This document shows positions 8,988 through 18,509 of a DNA stretch of 64,000 bases, one piece after another (position 1 is the first letter of the stretch; the number at the start of each line of letters is the position of its first letter). Both the position numbers and the translations under genes were made by a program. Under the pieces are notes generated by a model. The model was not told where the DNA came from. It was given only the letters and a program-made list of their open reading frames with translations, and searched no databases. Source of the DNA: Streptomyces lucensis JCM 4490 (GTDB taxonomy: Bacteria; Actinomycetota; Actinomycetes; Streptomycetales; Streptomycetaceae); NCBI RefSeq assembly GCF_014650035.1, contig NZ_BMUE01000008.1:1-64000 (forward strand). The letters run 5' to 3'.

Positions 8988-10782
8988 AGATGTCCCGTAG
9001 CTGCTGGGGGACCTCTTCGGGGGTGGTGAGCATGGACACCAGTGCGTAGAGCATGTCGGCCTTGCCGTTGGGGCTGCTCTCTGCGGCCTGCTGTTTGATC
9101 ATGTAGAGGATGCGCTCGCTGAACTTGCCGCCCCGGTGCTCGCTGAAGTCGTCGGCGCTCCAGGGCTGGCCCTCGGGGCGGGGCCAGTGGGCGTTGGCGG
9201 CGGCTGCCCACTGGAGGTCGCTGAAGAGCTCTTCCAGTTCGTTGTAGCCCTGGCTCTCGCCGACGTACGAGACCTGCTTGGTGAGGTCGAGACCGGCTTT
9301 GATGAGTTTCTCGGTTTTGAAGTGCTTATTTGCGCGGCTGTCGGCGTCGACCATCAGCATGACGGTGCGATGGTGCTTGACGAGGTAGCCCGCGAGGTGG
9401 AGTGCTCCTTCGTTGTTGTCGCAGGCCCACAGGGCGATGCCGGCCGCCTGCAGGGGCAGTCCCTGCGAGAGGCGGAAGAGCAGGGGCACGCACTGCTGCT
9501 CGGTGGGGCCTTCGACTGCCAGGAAGCAGCGTTCGTGCAGCAGGACGGAGTTGCGCAGTCCCACCGCGGCGGCGATCTGTCCGAGGTGGAAGTCGATGCC
9601 GTCGTGGGTGTCGCCGTCGAGGCGCTCGACGAGGGTGCGGCCGCTGTCGCTGAGCTTGAGGTGGACGACGTCGGCGATGTCGACGCCGTCGATGAGGTTC
9701 ATCGAGTGGGTAGCAACGATGACGCTGACGTGGGGCAGGGCGCACTGCTTGCGGATGATGTCCATGACGGTGCGCTGGTGGCGGTAGTCGAGGTGGGTGT
9801 CGGGCTCGTCGTAGACGACGATGGTCTGGGTGGGCTGCGGCTCGTCCTGCTCCCCCGTCGCGGCGAGTTCACTGCTTTCGAGGAGGCTGCTGGTCCACTC
9901 CCACACGGCGAGGGCGATGCGCCGGGTGCTGCCCTGGCCCGAGCGGGTCAGATCCACAGGCTCGCCGTCGGCCTTGGAGACCTCCAGCGGCGCTCTCTTG
10001 AAGCCGCCCTTGAAGGAGACCTCGGGCTTGACCTCCACGCCGACGAACTCACGGCAGTGCTGGCGGATGTGCCGGCACAGGGAGTCCGCTTCCTTCTCCA
10101 GCCGCTGCGTGATCTCCTTCTCGATCTCCCGGACCTGTCCCTGGAGGGTCTCGTCCTCCAGGTGGGTCTCGTAGCAGCTGCTCAGCGCGGTGCGCACCGC
10201 GTCGTCCGGGCTCTCGTCCTTGCCGCCGAACGCCAGCAGCCGCGGCAGCCGTGCCTCGAGGTCTTTCGGCAGCGGCTGCCACTGCTCGGTCTGCGGGACG
10301 GTCGCGGCGTGTGCGGTGAGCGCGGCCAGCAGGTCTTCCTTCAGCGTGCCCGACGGGGCAAGTCCGAACTCGGCGACCAGTTCGGTCAGGTCCTTCTTCA
10401 TCAGCCGACCCAGGCCCTGCAGACGGCTGTCGGCGGGCTGCGATCCGAAGAACTCCCAGCACGCCGCCTCACCGGCCCGTGAGCGGCGCCGGATGCGGAG
10501 CTCCGCCGGTAAGGGGGCGGCGGCCTGCTCGACGGTGTCCAAGCGGAAGACGCCCTCCACCCATGTCTCCGCGCAGCGCTGTCCCTTGACGCCCTCGTCC
10601 TGCTGGTAGGTGCGGTCCTCGTCCGTCAGACGGTGCTCGCCCAGCAGGAAGGCCAGCGCGGCCAGGACCGCGCTCTTGCCGCCGTCGTTGCGGCCGGCCA
10701 GGATCGTCGGGCTGCTGACCGGGATGTCCTGCACATGGGTCAGCGAGCGGAACCCGCACGCGGAGAAGCGGATGAGGTGCAC
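8959..10782 (-). CDS. OLD-family ATP-dependent endonuclease (AAA plus TOPRIM)
   Basis: A 607-residue protein. The N-terminal ABC-type ATPase has Walker A GRNDGGKSA and signature-like TRSGQGSTRRIALAVWEW, with Walker B TIVVYDEPDTHLD. The C-terminal TOPRIM nuclease has FLAVEGPTEQQC (catalytic Glu) and VMLMVDADSRA (DxD). OLD proteins are ATP-regulated nucleases used in phage exclusion, for example phage P2 Old and GajA of Gabija. No adjacent GajB-type helicase is present, so this looks like a stand-alone class 1 OLD. The GTG start at 10782 has GGAG about ten bases upstream. Placement next to sbcDC and an HNH gene suggests a DNA-processing or defence island. Confidence 0.88.
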   Translation of the reverse strand: MHLIRFSACGFRSLTHVQDIPVSSPTILAGRNDGGKSAVLAALAFLLGEHRLTDEDRTYQQDEGVKGQRCAETWVEGVFRLDTVEQAAAPLPAELRIRRRSRAGEAACWEFFGSQPADSRLQGLGRLMKKDLTELVAEFGLAPSGTLKEDLLAALTAHAATVPQTEQWQPLPKDLEARLPRLLAFGGKDESPDDAVRTALSSCYETHLEDETLQGQVREIEKEITQRLEKEADSLCRHIRQHCREFVGVEVKPEVSFKGGFKRAPLEVSKADGEPVDLTRSGQGSTRRIALAVWEWTSSLLESSELAATGEQDEPQPTQTIVVYDEPDTHLDYRHQRTVMDIIRKQCALPHVSVIVATHSMNLIDGVDIADVVHLKLSDSGRTLVERLDGDTHDGIDFHLGQIAAAVGLRNSVLLHERCFLAVEGPTEQQCVPLLFRLSQGLPLQAAGIALWACDNNEGALHLAGYLVKHHRTVMLMVDADSRANKHFKTEKLIKAGLDLTKQVSYVGESQGYNELEELFSDLQWAAAANAHWPRPEGQPWSADDFSEHRGGKFSERILYMIKQQAAESSPNGKADMLYALVSMLTTPEEVPQQLRDIFTEVQALAC

Positions 10783-10923
10783 GGTCGAGCTGCTCCGTAT
10801 CTCCCCGCTCCGCCGGGCGACGGGCAGGGGCGTGGCGTGCGGGCGTTACGCGTGCGGATGAGGCACCTGAGCACTCATCGCAGGCAGTCATCCTAGAGGG
10901 ACACAAAGCAACAGCTCCCCCTT

Positions 10924-12109
10924 TTGCGCCAGTTAGCGTCTCCCTGCTGTGAGGCTCACGGTCGGGCGATCACTGTGCGTACAGGCCGGGCGCATGCCAC
11001 ACGGTGGTCATCTCACAGGGCAAGTCATCAGGACCACACCGTACGGCTGGACGGGCGTGACCTATGGTGGCCGAGGGAGAGGGGGCCGGGTGGGGAACGA
11101 CAACGCTACTGGGACTGGCGCGATGAGCAACTGAAGGCCGGCGAGCGCGCCAAGGGCGGAGAACCGTGTCAAGTCTGCGGGGAGCCGGTCCCGGCCAGGG
11201 CGCACTGGAAGCACCGCGACCGGCACGTGTGCTCGCCCCCGCTGCAATCTGACTCTCAATCGGCGCTTCAACCGCCGCATCGAGCGCGGGGAAATCACCC
11301 GGCCGCCCGTGTTCTCGCCCGATCCTCAAGGCGCCCGGCCTGCGCGGGCGTTTCGCACTCTGCCTGCTGGCTCGCTCTTTCCGTATGAGATCCAGGGCTA
11401 CTCGCCCAAGCCGGGCGACGTGGTGGAACGGCACGGTTCCGTCATCGCCGTCCACCGCGCCGTCGATCTGCCGGATTACGCCATCCCCTGGCAGGTGAGA
11501 CCGCACAGCGGCAGCAGCTGGCAACTGGAGCAGGTGGCGCTGTCCGTCCACACGCAGACCGGCGCGGCGTTCTACTACCTGACTGACCATACGTGGACTC
11601 CGACGTCTTTGATCCTGGGAGCCTTCCTGGGCCTGAAGCCACTGGATGACACTTTCGGGCCCTTCGAGGCAGAGGGCGGGACGTGGCGGTGGTACACGGA
11701 AATCATCCGTGATGTGGACGAGACGGACCAGGAGTACACCTGGACAGCCTTCGTATGCGGCAAGGAGTCCGTGCCTCGGTTGTGGACACCCGCCTACGCA
11801 GCCCGGTCCGAGCGCCTGCAGCGCGTGTCGCGTGCGGCCGGCAGCTACGCCGCCCGGATGCGTGAGCTGGGCCTGGAGGCCACCGTCGAGCGTCTGGATC
11901 CTCTCGCGGTGTACGAACGCGACGGCTGGATCTGCCAGATATGCAAGACGGCCGTCGAGCGTGAACGGGCCTGGCCCGACATGTGGTGCGCAACCCTTGA
12001 TCACCGCATCCCGCTCACCGCAGGGGGCGAGCACACGCTGCTCAACGTCCAGCTCGCCCACTGGATCTGCAATCTCCACAAAGGCGACTACTTTCCAGTG
12101 GACTTGTAG
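10924..12109 (+). pseudogene. HNH endonuclease, frameshifted in a C run
   Basis: The intact part (GTG 11309 to 12109, 266 residues) ends in an HNH nuclease core: a zinc motif CQICK, LDHRIPL and NVQLAHWICNLHKGD. Upstream, another frame encodes a typical N-terminal zinc motif, CQVCGEPV with HWKHRDRHVCS. The two join in frame if one C is removed from the five-C run at 11236-11240. After that change the frame reads RCNLTLNRRFNRRIERGEI straight into the HNH part. So either this is a one-base disruption or a base-calling error in a homopolymer. The true 5' start is uncertain; 10924 is the first ATG in the upstream frame. Confidence 0.7.
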
Positions 12110-12110
12110 T

Positions 12111-12129
12111 CCGTCCGTCTGCCGGACGG
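12111..12129. terminator. Hairpin after the HNH gene
   Basis: A perfect 7-bp stem (CCGTCCG/CGGACGG) with loop TCTGC starts two bases after the HNH stop codon. There is no T-run, so it is a possible actinobacterial terminator. Confidence 0.45.
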
Positions 12130-12500
12130 CAGTCGGCCGGGCACGGCCAAGGAGGCCGACCAGTTCGCCTGGCGGCGACCGGAGCGGATCGCGTACCAAC
12201 GTCGTTCGCAGAGGTCCGAACTGTACGACAATTCAGTGCCGGGCCTCTCGTGCAGCCCATCGAGTTGCGGACGGCGCGGGGTCGTGCCGACGCTCAGTCC
12301 GCGCACCTGCCACCCCCGGTCCCCGAAGCAGCCACGCCGACCACACCCCACCACCTTCTTCACTGTGTGCAGGGCTGAGCGGCCACTGAGGGGATGTCAT
12401 GGCCCCGACACGCCCGCGTATCCCTGGTGACCTGTGCCGACGCGGCGGCGCCAGGCGGGAGAAAACAGATGGCGCGGTGAGGATCGTCCAGGGAACGCGA
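12130..12500. other. Intergenic stretch without a recognisable gene
   Basis: About 370 bases between the HNH gene and the tRNA terminator. The short open frames lack ribosome-binding sites and family resemblance. I see nothing else definite. Confidence 0.45.
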
Positions 12501-12502
12501 AA

Positions 12503-12529
12503 GAGCCCGGATCGTGTAGATCCGGGCTT
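12503..12529. terminator. Rho-independent terminator downstream of the tRNA
   Basis: An inverted repeat AGCCCGGATC/GATCCGGGCT with a short GTGTA loop, just past the 3' end of the minus-strand tRNA. The flanks end in TTCTT on one side and AAAG on the other, so it can act in both directions. Confidence 0.75.
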
Positions 12530-12538
12530 CTTCGGCAG

Positions 12539-12612
12539 TAGCGGGGACAGGATTTGAACCTGCGACCTCTGGGTTATGAGCCCAGCGAGCTACCGAGCTG
12601 CTCCACCCCGCG
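12539..12612 (-). tRNA. tRNA-fMet (CAT), initiator type
   Basis: A full cloverleaf on the minus strand with anticodon CAT at 12576-12578. The acceptor 5' strand is CGCGGGG. C1 cannot pair with position 72, and three G-C pairs sit at the base of the anticodon stem (GGG/CCC); both are hallmarks of initiator tRNA. CCA is not encoded. A terminator follows. tRNA 3' ends are common integration sites for actinobacterial elements; no integrase is visible in this window. Confidence 0.95.
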
Positions 12613-12643
12613 TCGGTGTCCCCCACCGTACGCCATCCCAGCA

Positions 12644-12669
12644 GGCGCCGAAGACCACGTTTCGGCGCC
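12644..12669. terminator. Terminator of the Tap-like/Tpg-like operon
   Basis: A perfect 9-bp stem (GGCGCCGAA/TTCGGCGCC) with an 8-base loop, five bases past the stop of the Tpg-like gene on the minus strand and upstream of the tRNA. Confidence 0.7.
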
Positions 12670-12673
12670 GGTT

Positions 12674-13245
12674 CTATGCGGCGAAGCCGACGTTGGTGAC
12701 GTACTCGTACTGGCCCCACTGCGAGCCAAGGTCGACGATCGTGTCCTGCCACGCGGCGTCGAGGCCCTGATGGTCGCCGGCCGCCCAGGAGCCGACGATG
12801 CGGTCCCAGCGGCGCACGTTCATCGTCCGGTACTCCACCACGCGCTGCAGCTGCTGCGGCACCTGGGACTGGTTGAGCGGGTGGATCTCCACCCGGGTGC
12901 CGCGTCCGTCGCGGTTGAGGCGTCTGAGGAGATGGCGGGCGACGTTGTGTCGGCGCACCGTCCGGTACGCCTGGTCGATGCGTTCCAGGCTGGTCTTGGA
13001 GGGGCGGCGTTTGCCCTCCAGCCAGGCCTTCAGCGTCCGGTGGGTTACGGTGAGTCCGGCGTCCTGCGCGGCCTTCAGGGTCTGGGTCGACTTCGTCAGG
13101 TAGTGCAGGCGCGCCATCCAGCCGCGCTTGGCGGTCACGGGAGTGGCGATGCCGCCCGCGAGTTCATCGAGTTTGCGCGCGACGGCGTCGCTGCCCTTGA
13201 TGCCCCGGGCGCCGAACCTCCCGAAGTCGATGTTCTTCTCCGGCA

Positions 13246-13246
<1 letters not shown>
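12674..13246 (-). CDS. Tpg-like candidate terminal protein (HTH protein)
   Basis: A 190-residue basic protein. Residues about 40-90 hold a helix-turn-helix-like stretch (GLTVTHRTLKAWLEGKRRPS followed by ERIDQAYRTVRRHN). The middle has GRGTRVEIHPL and the C-terminus a conserved-looking YEYVTNVGF. Length, HTH position and location directly after a Tap-like gene match the arrangement of the Streptomyces telomere terminal protein Tpg (about 184 residues). The sequence is not the canonical Tpg I remember, so it may be a divergent terminal protein or a regulator. The GTG start shares one base with the upstream TAG stop (TAGTG), which indicates coupled translation. Confidence 0.5.
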
Positions 13247-14864
<1,618 letters not shown>

Positions 14865-14868
<4 letters not shown>

Positions 14869-15152
14869 CGGCCCGTCCCCCTTGCTTCGGTCCGCACGGT
14901 ACGGCGCCTGTCTGCGGGCAGCGCCTCGCATGCTCTGGTCGGACCCGCCAGGAGGTCCAGCGCGCCGATGCCGTAGTGCTCGGCCAGGACGTCGACGTCG
15001 CGCAGGCTCCAGGAGATGGCGCCTGACTGCCGGCGCGACACCTGTGTCTGCGTCAGTCCCAGCACCCCCGCGACCGACCGCTGCGATTCACCCGTTACCT
15101 GCATCAACGCGGCCACCGTCAGCCGCAGCGACTCCTCCAAGCGCAATCCCAT
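14865..15152 (-). CDS. Xre-like HTH protein, first gene of the Tap-like operon
   Basis: A 95-residue protein with a helix-turn-helix at residues about 18-55 (SQRSVAGVLGLTQTQVSRRQ), then an Arg-rich tail. It likely binds DNA as a repressor of its own operon or as an accessory factor. It overlaps the start of the Tap-like gene by four bases. AGGATGG lies just before ATG 15152. The 75 bases upstream are AT-rich for this genome and should hold the promoter. Confidence 0.65.
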
Positions 15153-15270
15153 GCCACCATCCTACCTGAATCCATGCAACTTCCGCATCTACATCAGCTT
15201 TTCACTATCACTAATGCAGAAAAGCTTTCAGAGTTCTGAGGGAGCTGAAGGTTCTCGGGCACCCGGTGTG

Positions 15271-15672
15271 TCAGCGATCCACGCCGCCGGGATCACGCGG
15301 AAGCCGTCGGGTCGCGCGCCGGGCTTCCCGATTCGCCTGGCGCGCCTGTTCCACCGCACGATCGGACAGGCACCGCGGGCACACGAGGTCCACGACACGG
15401 CGGCGCAGGGCCCGGCGCAGCCGGAGCCCGGGCGGTGGCGGCCACCCACGGCAGTGGCGGCGCACCGTACGCACTCCAGTGCCCAAGAGCGCGGCGACCA
15501 GGGAGGCGTTGCCAGCGTAGTGGGCCAGGAGGAGCGCCATCTGCGCCTGGTGGCCGGCCGCGAACCGGGCCGCGAACTCGGTGCGCTCCTCGGGCTGGAG
15601 GAGGGCGTCGTGGCGTTCGCGGCGCGGCGTCTTCTTGTTGTGCCGTGCGATGCCCGGCGAGCTGATGTCCAT
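15271..15672 (-). CDS. Hypothetical basic protein
   Basis: A 133-residue Ala/Arg-rich protein. The middle (ASLVAALLGTGVRTVRRHCRGW) resembles a helix-turn-helix, followed by DLVCPRCLSD, a possible half zinc site. Codon use fits this genome. I do not recognise the family. The ribosome-binding site is weak. It lies between the Tap-like operon promoter and a decayed insertion sequence, so it may be passenger DNA. Confidence 0.45.
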   Translation of the reverse strand: MDISSPGIARHNKKTPRRERHDALLQPEERTEFAARFAAGHQAQMALLLAHYAGNASLVAALLGTGVRTVRRHCRGWPPPPGLRLRRALRRRVVDLVCPRCLSDRAVEQARQANREARRATRRLPRDPGGVDR

Positions 15673-15823
15673 AGCTCAAGAAGCCTGCCGGGGGCCTCCT
15701 GTGGACAGCGGGCTGCCATTGAGCACTGTGCATCGTGAAGTTGCTGGTCACGGGCCTGGTGTTTGCGGGGTTCGGGATGCTCGTGGTGGTCGTGGGTGGA
15801 TGACTTCGGTGAAGATCGTCGGG

Positions 15824-16620
15824 TCACCGGGAAACTTTGAGGACGAGCAGGGACCTGACCAGGGCGGTCGCCCACGTCGGGTCGGTGCGGACCTTGCCGA
15901 GCACGCGCCAGTTCTTGAGGTGGGCGAAGCCGTGCTCCACCGGTGCCCGGACCGCTGCCAGTGCGGTGTTCGACAGCTTCTGGCCGCGGGTCAGGGGCCG
16001 GTTCCGGGCGGCCTTGTAGCCGGTGATCACCGCCAGGTCGGCGTCGGGACTGCTGTCGTCGAGCCCGACGAAGCCCAGGTCGGCGATGGCGCCGAGGCCG
16101 GCCGCCCGCAGCTTGGCGGTGAGCTGGTCGTGGCGGCAGGCGGTGATCTCCGAGGTGCGTCCGGGCCGGGCCGCCGAGACCCAGAGCAGTCGGCCGCGGT
16201 CGTCGGTGAGCGCGATGACGAGCAGGCCATGGCATTTGCTCTTGCCGGAGTAGTTCTTCCGGTTCTCTTTACCTGTGCGCCGCCGGGTGCGAATCAGCGT
16301 GCCGTCCAACAGCACCACCCCGCCACCCTTGTAGGCGATCTTTTTGAGGGCGCGGTCCAGGCGCGGGGCGCGGGCCGCCAGCAGGCCGATGACTTCCCGC
16401 ACCCACCGGGTCACGGTGGTGCGGTGTATCCCGTTGCCGCCGGCCAGGTCGCCCGGCCGCTGGTCACAGCGCAGTACCGCGAGCACGATGGCGGCGATCT
16501 TCCCCGAGGGGCCCGCCACCGTGACCTGATCTTCTTGCAGTGGCCGCGTATCAGATCGGCGAGCCAGTTCAGGTGGCACTCGACAGCGGCAGGCGGGCAG
16601 TGTAGACAAGGCCGTCAGGG
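15824..16620 (-). pseudogene. IS5-superfamily (DDE_4) transposase, degenerate N-terminus
   Basis: The 261-codon frame encodes a transposase core: VVLLDGTLI (first Asp), IADLGFVGLDD (second Asp) and VEHGFAHLKNW (Glu). The usual N-terminus (VYTARLPLSSAT, then LNWLADLIRGH) is present just upstream but is split over two other frames by at least two small deletions near 16567 and 16525. The copy is therefore probably inactive. A second IS fragment abuts it at about 16630, which suggests insertion of one element into another. Confidence 0.75.
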
Positions 16621-16629
16621 TCCTCGACG

Positions 16630-17139
16630 GGATGGTTGTTTTTCTTCACACCAAACTCAACTGCCGCCGAGGGGGAGCAGCACACGGGCCCCTCACCGGT
16701 CGACCGGGGGCGGGCCGGCTCGAAACACCATGTGATCACCGACGGGCACGGCACGCCGCTCGCGGTCCTGCTGACCGGCGGCAACCGCAACGACGTCACC
16801 CAGCTCCTGCCCCTGCTCGATGCAATCCCACCGGTCCGCGGCCGTGTCGGACGGCCCCGCCGCAAGCCCGACTCCCTCTTCGCCGACCGCGGCTACGACC
16901 ACGACATCTACCGCGACCAGGTCCGCGCTCGCGGCATCGTGCCGGCCATCGCCCGCCGCGGGACCCGGCACGGCACCGGCCTGGGCACCTACCGCTGGGT
17001 GATCGAGCGGACCTTCGCCTGGCTCCACGGCTTCCGCCGTCTAGGCATCCGCTGGGAACGCAGGACCGACATGCACGAAGCGTTCCTCAAACTCGCCTGC
17101 TGCCTGATTACCCACCGACAAATCGGCGCATTGCGTTAG
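16630..17139 (+). pseudogene. IS5-family transposase, 3' fragment
   Basis: About 150 residues of the C-terminal half of an IS5-family DDE transposase: GSKHHVITDGHGTPLAV, LTGGNRNDVTQL, FADRGYDHD, YRWVIERTFAWLHGFRR and a normal end (LACCLITHRQ). The N-terminal catalytic region is missing, so the copy is dead. It abuts the decayed transposase on its left. A more damaged relative lies at 37322-37925. Confidence 0.8.
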
Positions 17140-17157
17140 GCGCTGTAAGACAGAAAT

Positions 17158-17748
17158 TCATCGCTCAAGCAGTGGATGAACAAAGGTCACGGTATGAGTG
17201 ACCTCTCCACTCTCCAAAACCTCCTCAGAGAACACGAACCTACCGTGCATGCTGCCGTCCACTGCCGGCGATGAAGGGGAGTCTTCCACCCTTGACCCTC
17301 GATCGAATCCAGGGGCCTTCTGGATAGCGATTTCATCAATCATCGCGCCGAGGTCCAAGGAGGGAGCACTGTCGATCCAGGTCTCAGTCCACCCTCCTTG
17401 AGGGAAGTCTCTCGGATCTCCAGAGCGTAGGTGCTGGCGCATCGACTCCAATACACAATCTTCGACAGTGCGAGCGGCCTCCCGATTCGGAACGAGGCAC
17501 CGATCAATCAGGACACCGCCCCGAGAGATGTGGGCAGCGACGCGGTCATACACCCTCGGCTCACTATGCGTGATTCCGACCTTGATCAGCCCAAGGGATA
17601 GAAAGTGGATCAGATATACCCAGTGAGGGAGATCCGGGTCGATCCCCTCTGCGCACCGCAAGCAAGGAGGGGCGCCAGCAGCGAGCGCGCAGATGGAGAC
17701 CTTCCTGCTTGCACCACAGTCGGGCTCAGCACAGTGCGAACTTGCCAT
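17158..17748 (-). CDS. GIY-YIG-like nuclease-fold protein with N-terminal zinc motif
   Basis: A 196-residue protein. The N-terminus has CAEPDCG and PPCLRC, a likely four-Cys zinc site. It is followed by WVYLIHF, LIKVGIT, a conserved Arg and H (RVYDRVAAH), and TVEDCVLE, which fit a GIY-YIG or T5orf172-type fold. Streptomyces islands often carry such proteins; the target is unknown. ATG 17748 was chosen because it follows the end of the zinc-ribbon gene with a 23-base overlap. A longer frame to 17961 is shadow coding over that gene. A remnant IS lies just downstream. Confidence 0.55.
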   Translation of the reverse strand: MASSHCAEPDCGASRKVSICALAAGAPPCLRCAEGIDPDLPHWVYLIHFLSLGLIKVGITHSEPRVYDRVAAHISRGGVLIDRCLVPNREAARTVEDCVLESMRQHLRSGDPRDFPQGGWTETWIDSAPSLDLGAMIDEIAIQKAPGFDRGSRVEDSPSSPAVDGSMHGRFVFSEEVLESGEVTHTVTFVHPLLER

Positions 17749-18295
17749 AGAACTCGTTTTGCCAACCAGCGAACTTTGACGTGAAGCATGCATAGCAATG
17801 CGTCCATGGCTTACTCGAACTCGAAAGTATATGGACGGCGTTGAAGGTGTTCGGCGCAGCACAGAGTACGCACACGACATCGATCGACTCCCAAACTTCC
17901 CCGATACGGCTGACCATTTGACTCTCGGGAAGCGTCCTCCCAGACCCATCCACCATCTCAAAACCTGCTTCGCGGACCATTCGGTCCACGTCGCTCTGGT
18001 CCATCAGCCAGTGCTCTGGGTCCCGCGCCAGACCGTCCTCATACATGCGGCGACCGACGCACCAGTCGCAGAGTTCAACACTTCGCGATTGGATCTCCTT
18101 GTACGGAATCACCCCGGGCCTGCCACAGGTCTGGCACCGGTAGTTCCTCGGGGCCCCAGGAGATACAAACGTCCCCTCTGGATCTACCTTGAGTGCACGG
18201 TAGATCGCATCGATACACTCAACACAGCGTCCTGGCTTGCCTTTGCGATTGGCACTCTCATTCTTGCCACACCTGGAACAGGGTCGGACTGTCAT
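17726..18295 (-). CDS. Multi-CxxC zinc-ribbon protein
   Basis: A 189-residue protein with six CxxC pairs (CSRC, CVEC, CQTC, CDWC, CVLC, CYAC) spread along its length, enough for three zinc sites. No catalytic motif is visible. AAGGGGG precedes ATG 18295. It overlaps the following GIY-YIG-like gene, so the two are probably co-translated. The pair may form a two-component nuclease module, but I do not recognise the family. Confidence 0.6.
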   Translation of the reverse strand: MTVRPCSRCGKNESANRKGKPGRCVECIDAIYRALKVDPEGTFVSPGAPRNYRCQTCGRPGVIPYKEIQSRSVELCDWCVGRRMYEDGLARDPEHWLMDQSDVDRMVREAGFEMVDGSGRTLPESQMVSRIGEVWESIDVVCVLCAAPNTFNAVHILSSSSKPWTHCYACFTSKFAGWQNEFYGKFALC

Positions 18296-18509
18296 GGGGC
18301 CCCCTTCAGCACGATTGCCTCTACGAGGCTACGGGCGGGCACTGACAACGGGCCGGGGTAGCCATCCTCACCTCTCAGCGACCCGTTCACCGCGCGCGGT
18401 CAGCTCACAGGGGGCATCGCGGACGGATGACCTTGTCGGTGGACTACCGCCCCGGACCTACCCGAGCCTCCCGACGCCTACGCAAACCAGGCCATCTGAC
18501 GCGCATTTT

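Noticed and set aside
16630..17139. Active IS5 element
   Set aside because: The N-terminal transposase half and a left terminal repeat are missing.
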